Below are positions 25,351 to 34,684 of a stretch of 64,000 nt of DNA, one piece after another. Source of the stretch: Lysinibacillus contaminans. GTDB taxonomy: Bacteria; Bacillota; Bacilli; Bacillales_A; Planococcaceae. Each line of letters starts with the position of its first letter. Positions within the stretch are counted from its first letter, which is position 1. The translations under genes were made by a program, and so were the position numbers. The stretch spans positions 52,842 through 116,841 of the forward strand of contig NZ_LGRV01000007.1 of assembly GCF_001278945.1 (NCBI RefSeq), given 5' to 3'. Under the pieces are notes generated by a model. It did no database searches and was not told where the DNA came from. It worked only from the letters and a program-made list of their open reading frames with translations.

Positions 25351-25511
25351 TTATTTAGATTAATATGTTCAATTCATACATATTCAGAAAACAATGCTAA
25401 CACTTTTGTTAGGGAATAATAGGATGAAAAAATTTGATAGTAACTCATTAACATAGGTTTGTCTTTTTGGGACAACATAAACGTACGAAATAACTGCATG
25501 AGGTGATGATC

Positions 25512-27044
25512 ATGATCATTGAAAGGTCGTCCGAGTGGGAAGAAGGCTTCATAAATAGACTGGAGAATCCCGAAAAGTGGGACAGTTGGACATTATACAA
25601 GATGAGTTACGAAATAGTAAAAACAAATTTAATAACCGAATTTTCAGGTTTACAATCTGCTAAATATCTGCCAAATCTAACGCCTTTAACGCATCAATTG
25701 GAAGCTGCTAAAACGGTCATCGAAAGGATGAATGGCAAAGCAATTCTTGCAGATGAAGTTGGGCTTGGAAAAACCATTGAAGCGGGTTTGGTTTTGAAAG
25801 AATACCTTATAAGAGGTCTTGTGAAAAAAGCATTAATATTGGCTCCAGCTTCTCTTGTTAATCAATGGGTTGAAGAATTGAATCAGAAATTTCACATACC
25901 GGCCATTCCTTATAAAAAAAATTACCCAATAGACCGCTACGATATTATTGTAATGAGTATGGATACAGCTAAAAAAAGTCCACATAGAGAGCTTATATAT
26001 GCTCAAAACTTCGACATATTTATTATTGATGAGGCCCATAAATTAAAAAACCATAAAACGCAAATATACGAGTTTGTTCAGAGTTTAAAGAAAAAGTTTT
26101 GCTTGCTGTTAACAGCTACACCAATTCAAAACGATGTATTTGAGCTGTTTTATCTTATATCTCTACTAAAACCAGGTCATTTAGGTAATTACGAGACGTT
26201 CCAATCTGCCTTTTCAGCGAGTAAACATGATTTAGAGCACGATGATTACTTGAGAGCTTTGGTGAATCAAGTAATGGTTAGAAATAGAAGAGAAGATACA
26301 GGAATTGAATGGACAAATCGTCGTGTCCAAACAATTCCTATCCAATTTACAAAAGAAGAAAGAGAAGTTTACGATTTGCTTGTAGAGCTAAAAAATGTGT
26401 CCTCTGTTTTTTCAGGTTCTTTTGCATTGATTACGCTCCAAAAGGAAATGTGTAGTAGCAAGGAAGCTACTTGCTTAACATTAACAAAAATGCGTGAAGA
26501 CTGTGTTGCACCAGATGAAGTGGAGTATGTGGATCGCATTATTGAAAAATTGATGGCATTAGAAATAAATTCGAAAGCAGAAAAGGTTTTAGAAATTATA
26601 GCTCAAGCAAATGATAAGGTTATTATTTTCACTGAATATCGAGCAACTCAAATCTATTTACAGTGGTATCTCCACGTGAAAGGAATTACAAGTGTCCTCT
26701 TTAATGGCAAATTTAATAAAAATAAACGTGACTATATGAAGCGTTTATTTAAGGAACAAGCACAAGTATTAATAGCTACAGAGGCCGGTGGAGAAGGGAT
26801 TAACCTGCAATTTTGTCATCATGTTATAAATTACGATTTACCTTGGAATCCCATGAAATTAGAGCAACGAATTGGACGTGTACATCGATTAGGACAAGAA
26901 CATGATGTTCATATTTACAATCTAGCCATCGAAAATACTATTGAAAACAATATACTGGAATTACTTAATACCAAAATTGGGGTTTTTGAGAAAGTAGTGG
27001 GAGATTTAGACGACATTTTAACAAATTATAAAAAAACGATTTGA
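25512..27044 (+). CDS. yqhH: SNF2-type DEAD/DEAH-box helicase YqhH
   Basis: This 510-residue protein is a compact SNF2-family helicase. It has motif I LADEVGLGKTIEAG, motif Ia ILAPASLVNQW, motif II IIDEAHKLKN, motif III LLLTATPIQND, then the C-terminal lobe with VIIFTEYRATQIYL, TEAGGEGINLQFC and motif VI LEQRIGRVHRLGQ. Such ATPases move along DNA or remodel protein-DNA complexes. Length and the following YqhG gene match B. subtilis YqhH. The ATG at 25512 is chosen because AGGTGAT lies just upstream. Confidence 0.9.
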   Translation: MIIERSSEWEEGFINRLENPEKWDSWTLYKMSYEIVKTNLITEFSGLQSAKYLPNLTPLTHQLEAAKTVIERMNGKAILADEVGLGKTIEAGLVLKEYLIRGLVKKALILAPASLVNQWVEELNQKFHIPAIPYKKNYPIDRYDIIVMSMDTAKKSPHRELIYAQNFDIFIIDEAHKLKNHKTQIYEFVQSLKKKFCLLLTATPIQNDVFELFYLISLLKPGHLGNYETFQSAFSASKHDLEHDDYLRALVNQVMVRNRREDTGIEWTNRRVQTIPIQFTKEEREVYDLLVELKNVSSVFSGSFALITLQKEMCSSKEATCLTLTKMREDCVAPDEVEYVDRIIEKLMALEINSKAEKVLEIIAQANDKVIIFTEYRATQIYLQWYLHVKGITSVLFNGKFNKNKRDYMKRLFKEQAQVLIATEAGGEGINLQFCHHVINYDLPWNPMKLEQRIGRVHRLGQEHDVHIYNLAIENTIENNILELLNTKIGVFEKVVGDLDDILTNYKKTI

Positions 27045-27115
27045 AACGAAGGTAGCCAAAGCGGATAATTTTCGCTTAAAAGCAAAGCAATAGGGTACAC
27101 AAGAGGAGGATATAG

Positions 27116-27895
27116 ATGTATCCACAACAAGTTCATAAATATTTGCAGCAATTTTTCACTGAAAATGACTGTTGTATTTTGGGTGATGATGAGCATTACA
27201 TCACCGTTCAATTAACGATTGATATGGATAAACGAATTATGAATCGCCCTTTTTATTGGCAATATGTAGAAGCTACGAACGGTGAACCAAGTCCAGCTCA
27301 AGTAACATTTATTACGGATCAAAATAGGATTGAAGAGAAAATCATGGGTGAAGTGATACATTTTGGTTCGCCCCGCCTCAATCAACTGTTTCAAGTAACG
27401 AAAGAGCTGGGAGCATTTGTACAAATGTTTGAAAAGGTAGATAGGCTTGAAACAAAGTCCTTTTTAACGCCTTGGCTAGGTGTGAATTATAAAGTATCGT
27501 ATTGTAGCGATCAGACGAAAGAGATGCTTTATTCATTTGGCATTAACTTAATGACAGGTGAGGTCATTGAGGAATTTCAGGAATCATTGAATGATATGGA
27601 TTTGGTTTCAGTTATATCAGAAGACGCATTCCAGGTGCAATACATCATAAAACCTAATCGAGCCCTTCAACGTTTAGATACAATCGTTGATGATATCATT
27701 CAACAAGATGACCATATATGGGCTGAAGAAGCTAACAAGAGATGGCATAGAAGCCAAAGAGTATTAGAGTACTTTTATGAAGGTGTAGAACATAAGCCAG
27801 AGTGTTATGAAATTGAGAAGAAGGCATTGGAAGAACAATACGATCCTAAAATAAAAGTTGAAATTATTAATGGTGGATTATTTTATTTAACATGA
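27116..27895 (+). CDS. yqhG: YqhG family protein
   Basis: This 259-residue protein opens QQVHKYLQQFFTENDCCILG, contains NRPFYWQYVEATNGEPSPAQ, and ends in a charged helical stretch. These match the YqhG family of Bacillales, whose function is unknown. It follows yqhH by 71 bp, the same neighbours as in B. subtilis, so a shared role with the helicase is plausible. GAGGAGGATATAG precedes the ATG. In this genome the pair is not beside a glycine-cleavage operon within the window. Confidence 0.85.
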   Translation: MYPQQVHKYLQQFFTENDCCILGDDEHYITVQLTIDMDKRIMNRPFYWQYVEATNGEPSPAQVTFITDQNRIEEKIMGEVIHFGSPRLNQLFQVTKELGAFVQMFEKVDRLETKSFLTPWLGVNYKVSYCSDQTKEMLYSFGINLMTGEVIEEFQESLNDMDLVSVISEDAFQVQYIIKPNRALQRLDTIVDDIIQQDDHIWAEEANKRWHRSQRVLEYFYEGVEHKPECYEIEKKALEEQYDPKIKVEIINGGLFYLT

Positions 27896-27900
27896 AAATA

Positions 27901-27944
27901 AAAGGAGTTAGCTCAGAAAAGTCATTTTGAGTTAACTCCTTTCT
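27901..27944 (+). terminator. Terminator of yqhHG
   Basis: AAAGGAGTTA pairs with TAACTCCTTT, extended inside by CTCA/TGAG. It starts eight bases after the yqhG stop. Confidence 0.8.
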
Positions 27945-28006
27945 GCATTGCCCTAAGTATGATAAAATAATTTAAATAATTTTCTGAATATTCAAGAGGG
28001 GGGCCT

Positions 28007-28651
28007 TTGACAGTGGTGAACATTTCGTTATTTTTAATCATGTGTATTTTGCTCATTATTTTACCCGGGCCTGATACAGCCATTGCAACCAAGAATACAC
28101 TGACTGTTGGTAGGAAGGGTGGCTTACAAACAATTATAGGATCCTGTTGCGGTCTACTTATTCATACATTAGCTGCGGTAATAGGACTTTCGGCAATTAT
28201 TGTGAAGTCTGCATACGTATTTGCCATTTTAAAATACGTGGGAGCGGTATACTTGTGCTATTTAGGGATTAAAACTTTATGGGCACTAAAGTCATTAAGC
28301 ACGGAGCGGGTAGAAGAAAATGATGAGGCTTTACCCGATAATAAATACGATAGTCATTCTTGTTTTAAGCAAGGTTTTTTAACAAATATCACAAATCCTA
28401 AAGTTGCTGTATTCTTCCTAACCTTTTTACCTCAATTCGTAGATGGAACAGTTAATACTTTCCTCCCATTTTTAATGATGGGCATAATGTACACAGCTTT
28501 AACAGCTATGTGGTTTATTTTTTATGTCTACTTATTGGATAAAATCAGTGCCTTTATGAAAAAGCCGAAAACGAAAACAGTTATTGAAGGACTAACAGGT
28601 ACAATATTAATTGGATTTGGCATAAAGCTTGCATTAGAAAAAGCCCACTAA
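28007..28651 (+). CDS. LysE/RhtB family amino-acid exporter
   Basis: This 214-residue membrane protein has six hydrophobic segments and the family's ILPGPDTAIATKNTLTVGRKGG near the N-terminus. GAVYLCYLGIKTLW follows helix 3, and the FLTNITNPKVAVFFLTFLPQF segment is typical of LysE/RhtB carriers. Such proteins export amino acids or homoserine lactones. The start is probably the TTG at 28007 after AGAGGGGGG, though GTG codons at 28013 and 28016 are possible. Confidence 0.9.
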   Translation: MTVVNISLFLIMCILLIILPGPDTAIATKNTLTVGRKGGLQTIIGSCCGLLIHTLAAVIGLSAIIVKSAYVFAILKYVGAVYLCYLGIKTLWALKSLSTERVEENDEALPDNKYDSHSCFKQGFLTNITNPKVAVFFLTFLPQFVDGTVNTFLPFLMMGIMYTALTAMWFIFYVYLLDKISAFMKKPKTKTVIEGLTGTILIGFGIKLALEKAH

Positions 28652-28666
28652 TTGTGGGCTTTTCTA
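28639..28666. terminator. Bidirectional terminator
   Basis: AAAAGCCCAC (28639-28648) pairs with GTGGGCTTTT (28654-28663). The LysE stop codon is in the loop. A second hairpin (TTAACTAT/ATAGTTAA, 28671-28694) serves the convergent SDR gene. Confidence 0.8.
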
Positions 28667-28693
28667 TTTTTAACTATTACAAAAAATAGTTAA

Positions 28694-29506
28694 TTATGCT
28701 TTAGCTTGTTGCTCTGCTACCCAATTATTCGTATCTGCGATTGTTGGGTTAGCTAGGTAATGGCCACCTTCAATTTGAAGTGTTTGACCAGTCATGAATT
28801 TAGATTCATCAGAAGCTAAGAATACAACGGCATGACCGATATCATCTGCTTCACCGTGGTATGGTAGAGCATTAAATTTCATAAAGATATCTAGCATAGG
28901 TTGTGGAATATTAGCTTTAGCAGCTGGTGTTAAAATAAGACCTGGTGCGATTGCATTACAACGGATGTTATCTTTACCGTATTGAGTTGCAATATATTTT
29001 GTCATATTAACAACGCCCGCTTTTGTTGCACCATAAGCCGTACGTATTTGGTCACTTGCGAACCCAGCCATTGAAGCTGTGTTAATAATAGAACCGCCTC
29101 CCGCTTTTTGCATATGAGGAATAGCATAACGGCTACCAAGTAATACTGATTTTAAGTTCATGTTAACTAAACGATCGAACTCATCTAGATCCATATTCAC
29201 TACATCTAAATCTTTACGTAGACTAGTTCCACCAACATTATTATATAGAACTGTTATAGTGCCATATTTCTCAACAGTAAATTCAACTGCTGCTTCGATT
29301 GTTTTTGCATCTCCAGCATCAAGGAATACTGCTGATGCTTCATAACCTTCTTTTACTAAAGTTTCTGCAACTTCTTTTGCACCTTCGATATTATAGTCTG
29401 CAATAACAACTTTTGCGCCTTCTTTTGCTAATAATGTTGCTGCTGATAAACCAATTCCTGATGCGCCACCAGTAACTAGTGCTACTTTATTTTCTACACG
29501 TTTCAT
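28694..29506 (-). CDS. Short-chain dehydrogenase/reductase (SDR), glucose-1-dehydrogenase-like
   Basis: This 270-residue classical SDR has a Rossmann TGGASGIGLS near residue 11, an NNVG strand end, the catalytic serine in NTASMAGF and YGATKAG with the catalytic tyrosine and lysine. A CNAIAPGLILTP segment and the final MTGQTLQIEGG follow. It oxidises or reduces an alcohol/ketone with NAD(P); the acidic residue after strand 2 (IADYN) suggests NAD preference. The ATG at 29506 follows GGAGG. Monocistronic. Confidence 0.9.
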   Translation of the reverse strand: MKRVENKVALVTGGASGIGLSAATLLAKEGAKVVIADYNIEGAKEVAETLVKEGYEASAVFLDAGDAKTIEAAVEFTVEKYGTITVLYNNVGGTSLRKDLDVVNMDLDEFDRLVNMNLKSVLLGSRYAIPHMQKAGGGSIINTASMAGFASDQIRTAYGATKAGVVNMTKYIATQYGKDNIRCNAIAPGLILTPAAKANIPQPMLDIFMKFNALPYHGEADDIGHAVVFLASDESKFMTGQTLQIEGGHYLANPTIADTNNWVAEQQAKA

Positions 29507-29870
29507 AAGAAATTCCTCCAATAATATCAGATAAAAGAGTGTGCACTAACAGATGTACATCTTACTCAATTTCATCGTATTCATATTTTCGTCACATTTG
29601 ATAGTTTAGCACTAAACTATCAATAATTAAATTAAAATGCCCGAATAGAATTTCATTTACTGATAGAAGTAGAAGATGTAATCATTTACGAGAAAAATTC
29701 AAACGTATTGAATTAGAAATGATTTTTATTGAGGTTGTTGTAGATTAAATAAGCCCATCAATAATAGACCAAAAAAAAAAGCTCCACGATTTTTGCTATG
29801 CAAGCTACCGAGGAGTTCAAAAGAATAAGACATAATGTTTATGGACAGCCATAAATGAAGGGATACGCAT
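29507..29870. other. Intergenic stretch
   Basis: About 360 bp of AT-rich DNA between the SDR promoter side and the ArsR gene end. A weak imperfect hairpin (GCTCC/GGAG, 29781-29816) is the only structure I see. Confidence 0.4.
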
Positions 29871-30197
29871 TTATTGAGTATCTTGATCGAAAATCTGTTG
29901 TAACTTTACCAATTTATTATCCCAAAACAGGTCAAAGTATTGTAACCAGTCTTCGATTTCCTTCAGGCGCTCAGCGTGAAGTGTGTAGATTTTCTCGCGA
30001 CCACTTTTTTTCGCAGATACAAGTTTGACTTCTTCTAAAACTTTCAAATGCTTTACGATAGCTGTACGACTAATGGGGAAATGCTCAGAAATCGCGGTGA
30101 TTGGTTTGTCATTTGCAGCAAGAAGCTCCAATACACGACGTCTTGTAGGATCGGCTAATGCTTGAAAAACATCTTGCTTTTCAGCGGATTGATTCAC
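29871..30197 (-). CDS. ArsR-family winged-helix repressor
   Basis: This 108-residue protein is a minimal ArsR/SmtB helix-turn-helix regulator: VFQALADPTRRRVLELLAAN, then the recognition region PISRTAIVKHLKVLEEVKLV, then GREKIYTLHAERL. It has no clear metal-binding cysteine motif, as in the subgroup paired with SRPBCC proteins. Its start overlaps the stop of the SRPBCC gene by four bases, so the operon is SRPBCC first, repressor second. A palindrome at the operon promoter is its likely operator. Confidence 0.92.
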   Translation of the reverse strand: MNQSAEKQDVFQALADPTRRRVLELLAANDKPITAISEHFPISRTAIVKHLKVLEEVKLVSAKKSGREKIYTLHAERLKEIEDWLQYFDLFWDNKLVKLQQIFDQDTQ

Positions 30198-30619
30198 TCT
30201 GCTTCGACAGCCTCTTTTAATTTTTGTCCGATGATCATCGACCAGCCACCGTCCATATTTTTATGGACATCTTTAACAGACATTTTAGCTTTCGGTACAA
30301 TGTGCGAAGCGTCTTTCCAACCACCATGTGTTAACGTAAACTCGGTTTTTTCCCCTACTTCCTTTAGCTCAAATGTCACAAACCAACCATCTGTATCCCA
30401 AGCAAATCGTACAAAGTTTGGTGCATCTACTTGTTCAACTTTACAAGGTGAGGGTCCAAATGGTGATTGTATTGTAAATTCGTGTCCTACCATAGGCTTA
30501 AAATCATTTGGCATTAACCACAATGCTAGTTGCTCCGCTTCGGTAACTCTCTCCCACACCTTTTCAATTGGTGCATTTAACGTAATTGTTTTTACGATAT
30601 TTTGTAATTTTTCAGTCAT
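30194..30619 (-). CDS. SRPBCC (AHSA1-like) family protein
   Basis: This 141-residue protein has the START/Bet v1-type fold seen in AHSA1-like bacterial proteins: TITLNAPIEKVWERVTEAEQ at the start, LWLMPNDFKPMVGHEFTI, and the terminal long helix after MDGGWSMIIGQKL. Such proteins bind a hydrophobic ligand. Genes of this type commonly pair with an ArsR repressor, as here, and may sense or sequester a lipid or drug (inference). AAAGGAG precedes the ATG. Confidence 0.88.
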   Translation of the reverse strand: MTEKLQNIVKTITLNAPIEKVWERVTEAEQLALWLMPNDFKPMVGHEFTIQSPFGPSPCKVEQVDAPNFVRFAWDTDGWFVTFELKEVGEKTEFTLTHGGWKDASHIVPKAKMSVKDVHKNMDGGWSMIIGQKLKEAVEAE

Positions 30620-30642
30620 GTAAAAACTCCTTTTTAAAAAGT

Positions 30643-30691
30643 ATAACCCTTAGGTGTCATAATTATGTAACACCTAAGGGTTATATGTCAA
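30643..30691 (-). promoter_or_regulatory. Promoter with 15-bp palindromic operator for the SRPBCC-arsR operon
   Basis: Perfect 15-bp arms (30643-30657 and 30670-30684, ACACCTAAGGGTTAT type) flank a 12-nt spacer. On the minus strand TTGACA (30691-30686) and CATAAT (30667-30662) are 18 bp apart. The palindrome therefore covers the -10 region, the classic place for an autorepressor. Confidence 0.8.
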
Positions 30692-31033
30692 GATTGGAAT
30701 GGGGATAGATTTTAATTTGGAAGCTCCATAATAATAAATCGGGTTTTATTGCATAAAAGTTCTAACGATGAGCGGTTTCTTTGTAGATGTCTGTAGATGT
30801 TTTGCACCATATTGAATTACCTAATACTTAAAATGTAATTGATATAAAAAATTATCGTATTCTTTTCATGATTATGTAATTACTTTTCTAATTTGGGGTA
30901 AAACTAAGCGCAGTCAGTATGTAACAAGAAAAATGATTTTTCAATAAATATGGACAAGTTATGTAACTAAAAAATAGGAATCATTATTCATTTTACAACT
31001 TCATGGCTTTTTGTTAAAATCCATTTTTGAAAA

Positions 31034-31083
31034 GTCTGTCGTCAGACATCTATAAGTTGTCTTTATAAAAGGAAACGTTTTCA
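31034..31083 (+). promoter_or_regulatory. Operator-like elements before nupC
   Basis: GTCTG-TCGT-CAGAC (31034-31047) is a perfect short palindrome. AGGAAACGTTTTCA (31070-31083) resembles cre with two mismatches. Both lie within 80 bp of the nupC start, so catabolite control plus a specific regulator is plausible. Confidence 0.5.
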
Positions 31084-31113
31084 TCACAATAAAACATTAA
31101 GAAGGTGTCTATT

Positions 31114-32325
31114 ATGAACGTACTATGGGGAATATTCGGTATACTTATTGTTTTAGGTATTGCTTTTCTTTTATCAAGTGCTAAAAAGTCGATTAAGTGG
31201 CAAACCATTTTAGCTGGATTAACTATTCAAATTTTGTTTGCTTTTATCGTTTTAAAATGGGAAACCGGTCGTCAGGCGCTTCTCGCTCTGTCCAACGGTG
31301 TGCAAAATTTAATTTCATATGCGAATGAGGGGATTTCGTTCTTATTTGGTCCTTTAGCAGATTCGGACAATTTTGGGACGATTTTTGCGATTTCAGTGTT
31401 AACCGTTATCATTTTCTTTTCTGCCCTTATTTCAGTGTTATATTATTTAGGTATTATGCAGTTCTTTATTCGTATCATTGGGGGAGGACTTTCAAAGATT
31501 CTTGGGACAAGTAAGGCAGAATCAGTTTCTGCGGCAGCTAACATTTTTGTTGGGCAGACAGAAGCGCCTCTTGTTATTCGCCCATTTATTGCTAAAATGA
31601 CCAAATCCGAGCTGTTTGCTGTTATGACAGGAGGCCTCGCATCAGTCTCTGGTTCGGTTTTAGTGGGATATGCATTGTTAGGTGTACCCCTAGAATATTT
31701 ACTTGCAGCAAGTTTCATGGCGGCCCCTGCAGGGTTGGTTTTAGCTAAATTGATGATACCGGAAACGGAAACTGTGGACGAAGATAACTTTGAGTTAGAA
31801 AAAGATGAGTCTTCTGCAAATGTGGTTGATGCAGCTGCACGCGGAGCAAGTGATGGCATGAAGCTTGCAGTAAACGTTGGAGCGATGTTACTTGCTTTTA
31901 TTGGTATTATTGCGCTGCTTAACGGGCTACTGGGTGGTTTAGGAAATATCTTTGGATTTGAAGGATTAACAATTCAAGGCATTTTAGGTGTAATATTTTC
32001 ACCATTGGCATTTGCTATTGGTGTACCATGGTCGGAAGCAATTCAAGCTGGTTCCTTTATCGGACAAAAGCTTGTGTTGAATGAGTTTGTTGCGTATTCA
32101 GCATTCGCTCCAGTTATTCCAGATTTATCTAGTAAAACTGTTATTATAGTCAGCTTCGCGTTATGTGGGTTTGCAAATTTAAGTTCGATGGCGATTTTAC
32201 TAGGTGGCTTAGGATCATTGGCACCAAGTCGCCGAAATGATATTGCTCGTCTAGGATTTAGAGCTGTTGCTGCCGGAATGTTAGCATCCTTATTAAGCGC
32301 GGCGATTGCAGGCATGTTTATTTAA
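31114..32325 (+). CDS. nupC: NupC-type concentrative nucleoside transporter
   Basis: This 403-residue membrane protein has the CNT family core: [15 protein letters not shown] for substrate and ion binding, [20 protein letters not shown], and the terminal [21 protein letters not shown]. CNTs import nucleosides using a sodium or proton gradient. The ATG at 31114 is spaced well from AAGAAGGTG; the GTG at 31105 overlaps that site. It is monocistronic here, but the window also has two nucleoside hydrolases and a ribokinase. Confidence 0.95.
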   Translation: MNVLWGIFGILIVLGIAFLLSSAKKSIKWQTILAGLTIQILFAFIVLKWETGRQALLALSNGVQNLISYANEGISFLFGPLADSDNFGTIFAISVLTVIIFFSALISVLYYLGIMQFFIRIIGGGLSKILGTSKAESVSAAANIFVGQTEAPLVIRPFIAKMTKSELFAVMTGGLASVSGSVLVGYALLGVPLEYLLAASFMAAPAGLVLAKLMIPETETVDEDNFELEKDESSANVVDAAARGASDGMKLAVNVGAMLLAFIGIIALLNGLLGGLGNIFGFEGLTIQGILGVIFSPLAFAIGVPWSEAIQAGSFIGQKLVLNEFVAYSAFAPVIPDLSSKTVIIVSFALCGFANLSSMAILLGGLGSLAPSRRNDIARLGFRAVAAGMLASLLSAAIAGMFI

Positions 32326-32421
32326 TTCCTTTTCAGGAGGCGCTCAAATCCTCGCTGAATAGGTTTAATCTTATACGACATCTAAACAGAAGTTCGATTT
32401 TACTAAATTGTATTTGTATAG

Positions 32422-32456
32422 ATGGTTGTTATTCAACTAACTCCTTTAGATAAACA
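32422..32456 (+). repeat. Outlying copy of the TTCAACTAAC repeat
   Basis: GGTTGTTATTCAACTAACTC, followed by AGATAAACAAG, resembles the left module of the repeats between 36.8 and 41.2 kb. It lies downstream of nupC, outside the gene array. Confidence 0.5.
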
Positions 32457-32486
32457 AGTTATAAATTGAAAAGAAGAAAATAATTT

Positions 32487-32525
32487 AAAAAAGCATTCAG
32501 GGAATTGCCCTTGAATGCTTTTTTA
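32487..32525 (+). terminator. Terminator downstream of nupC
   Basis: AAAAGCATTCA pairs with TGAATGCTTTT around a small bulged loop, with six or more Ts after. It is 160 bp past the nupC stop. Confidence 0.8.
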
Positions 32526-32597
32526 ATTTTTATTTAGAGTGAATTTCCTGAACGCATTCAATCTGTTAGCCAGACTTCACTACATAGGGATGTGTGC

Positions 32598-32792
32598 TTA
32601 GACACCCATTTTTCTACGAGTATTGCTTGTTTTTTTCGCTTGCTGACTTTTCATTTTTTTTGTTGAAAGGTCGGCATTCTTATTGCCTTTATTAGCAGAT
32701 GACTGATTCTTTTTATTTTCAAGTTGCTTCTTCACAGCCTCTTGCAGGCTGATTTTCTTTTTTGGTGCTTCGGTTTGATTATTCTCGGTCAT
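32598..32792 (-). CDS. Small lysine-rich hypothetical protein
   Basis: A 64-residue, very basic protein of Lys, Asn, Gln and Ser with one predicted helix (ISLQEAVKKQLENKK) and a disordered tail ending TRRKMGV. An ideal AAGGAGGAATTTCC precedes the ATG, which argues for a real gene. I recall similar short basic proteins in other Bacillales but no function. Nucleic-acid or ribosome contact is possible from charge alone. Confidence 0.65.
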   Translation of the reverse strand: MTENNQTEAPKKKISLQEAVKKQLENKKNQSSANKGNKNADLSTKKMKSQQAKKTSNTRRKMGV

Positions 32793-33039
32793 TGGAAATT
32801 CCTCCTTTTTAAATATGATAGTTAGTCCAGTATAATCTATTTCTTCTTATTTGTGAAACATTGCACTTAAAAGGGACTATTGCAATAATTCCAATTTTTG
32901 AATAGCAGCAAGTATTGCGATACTTAAATAGTTTTTTATTATGCAACAGGGCCCCTGTCAATACTGCAATAAACTTTCAGTGTTTTTTTCTATATGACTT
33001 TTGAATCTTGTACCTGACTCTAATATAAGTGTTTTTTGG

Positions 33040-33127
33040 AGCAGACGGATCCCTCGATACTCTTGCGACTTGCCCGCGGAAAAGGAGTGTTATTTGTCTG
33101 CAAGTACAGATCCTGTTATAGAGCCTA
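33040..33127 (+). repeat. Dispersed repeat, copy C (3' part)
   Basis: CCCGCGGAAAAGGAGTGTTA, a CTGCAAGTACAGAT segment and TATAGAGCCTAT match, in order, the second half of copy B (CCCGTGGAAAGCG, GAGTACAGATTTTGATG, TAGAGCAAAATA). Confidence 0.6.
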
Positions 33128-33214
33128 TCTTTTATCATGCAAATAAATTATAATTATTAAGAAAATTCTAATTATTTTAAGTTGGACAGTAAATAATTTT
33201 AAGGAGAGAAAATA

Positions 33215-34105
33215 ATGTTAAATTCCGATTTAGATATACGTTTAGAACCGCGTATTAAAGAATTATATCAATTACATAAGGAACGTTCTGCAAATATTGA
33301 CTGGAGTTATCACGAATTTATTCCATGGGACAAGGCCATGTCATTTAAACGAGTTCCTTGGGATGAGAGTCAAGTAACTCTTCCAGAAGGCGTAATTGTT
33401 GCGATAGAAACAGCATTACTTACAGAAGCAAATTTACCTTGGTATACTTCGCATTTGGATTATACATTTAAAAATTCAATGGAAGTTATAAATGATTTTG
33501 TCCATACTTGGACGGCTGAAGAAGACCAACACTCTAATTTGCTTGAAACGTATTTATTGGTGACACGAAACGTAAATCCCAAAAGATTGCACGAATTAAG
33601 AAAACGAATAGTTGAAAACGGTTGGTTTCCAGACTTCACTAACCCTCTAGCGACAATGGCCTATACTTCATTGCAAGAGTTAGGTACACTCGTTTTTTAT
33701 AATAATGTAGCGAAGATAGCGGGTCAGTACGACAAAGATTTAGCAACATTACTTCGACGTTTAGCGAAAGACGAAGCACTTCATTATGCATTCTACCGCG
33801 ACACAGTGAAAGCGCATCTTGAACTTGATCCGAATTTCATTGTTTTTTTTGAGAATGTAATTATTAATTTCTCTATGCCAGGTGCAGTTATGCCAGACTT
33901 TAACGAAAGAATGAAAACCATTGCAATCGATACGAATTATGGACCACTACAATACTTTGACCAAGTACTAGATGTAGTTGTTAAATATTGGGATATAGAA
34001 AACTTACAGCCTACTAGCGAAGAGGCCAAACAGTCACAAGCGAATATCATGAAATATCATGGGCGTCTAAAAAGAATTAAAGATCGCCAACTAGCAAAAA
34101 AATAA
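33215..34105 (+). CDS. Acyl-ACP desaturase (ferritin-like di-iron family)
   Basis: This 296-residue soluble di-iron desaturase has both metal-binding repeats. The first is Glu71 (EANLPWY) with EEDQH at 102-106. The second is Glu155 (LQELG) with DEALH at 186-190. It introduces a double bond into an acyl chain carried on ACP, using oxygen and ferredoxin-type electrons, in the cytosol. Length fits bacterial members. AAGGAGAGAAA precedes the ATG. No ferredoxin or reductase gene is adjacent. Confidence 0.88.
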   Translation: MLNSDLDIRLEPRIKELYQLHKERSANIDWSYHEFIPWDKAMSFKRVPWDESQVTLPEGVIVAIETALLTEANLPWYTSHLDYTFKNSMEVINDFVHTWTAEEDQHSNLLETYLLVTRNVNPKRLHELRKRIVENGWFPDFTNPLATMAYTSLQELGTLVFYNNVAKIAGQYDKDLATLLRRLAKDEALHYAFYRDTVKAHLELDPNFIVFFENVIINFSMPGAVMPDFNERMKTIAIDTNYGPLQYFDQVLDVVVKYWDIENLQPTSEEAKQSQANIMKYHGRLKRIKDRQLAKK

Positions 34106-34135
34106 AAGGTGTATGTATGAAAGGGTTTTTTTATA

Positions 34136-34390
34136 ATGAAAACAACTTGTGAATTATGTGAAAAAGAAACGAAAAATAAAATAAGTTATTTAGAACTTGA
34201 AACGTGGGAATTTGATTTTTTAGAGAAAGAGAAAAAAGATTTTCACTCTATTTGTTTCAATTGTTTTGACAAACATACCAATAATTTCATTGATAAAGAA
34301 GTAGATCTTGAATTGAGAAAAAAACGTGCTCTTTCGGTGAATAAAGAAATCCAAGAAGAAATCGATGCTATTCTTGAAATTGAAAATTAA
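34136..34390 (+). CDS. Small zinc-ribbon-like hypothetical protein
   Basis: Encodes 84 residues with CELCEK near the N-terminus and ICFNCFDKH near residue 40: two C-x2-C pairs that could hold one zinc. A charged C-terminal helix follows (LELRKKRALSVNKEIQEEID). It lies 31 bp after the desaturase and may share its transcript. The ribosome site is weak (GAAAGGG, 12 nt before). I do not recognise a family. Confidence 0.55.
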   Translation: MKTTCELCEKETKNKISYLELETWEFDFLEKEKKDFHSICFNCFDKHTNNFIDKEVDLELRKKRALSVNKEIQEEIDAILEIEN

Positions 34391-34506
34391 TTATTCAACT
34401 ATAAACTCGATAAGGTACTTGATATAGAAATGTCACATCAAGACCAAGAGTACTCCATAAAGGGCTATATAAGAGAGCAGAGCGATGAAAATAGATTGAG
34501 CAACAG

Positions 34507-34554
34507 AAAAACAGAGTTAATCTACATATAGGTAGAAACTAACTCTGTTTTTTT
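34507..34554 (+). terminator. Terminator
   Basis: AAACAGAGTTA pairs with TAACTCTGTTT, with inner TAC/GTA pairing and eight Ts. It ends the desaturase/zinc-ribbon transcript. Confidence 0.8.
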
Positions 34555-34684
34555 ATATTTCGTAAACTGGATATTAAACTAATGCACCTGTTAGCTTAAG
34601 TACTGTTCTTCACAAACATTTAACTTCTTTATATGAAAAAAGGAACAAAGGAACTACCGGTTTTATTGATAATCCTTACAAAAA

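Larger units (their letters stand above)
24272..25511. other. 1.2-kb intergenic stretch with repeats but no gene
   Basis: No frame shows a credible ribosome site plus protein. The stretch holds an imperfect inverted repeat (24577-24659) and one copy of the dispersed repeat (25212-25350). A short frame near 25160 encodes MNENILVECYKVPEN and looks like a fragment of a lost gene. It probably records several decayed insertions. Confidence 0.5.
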
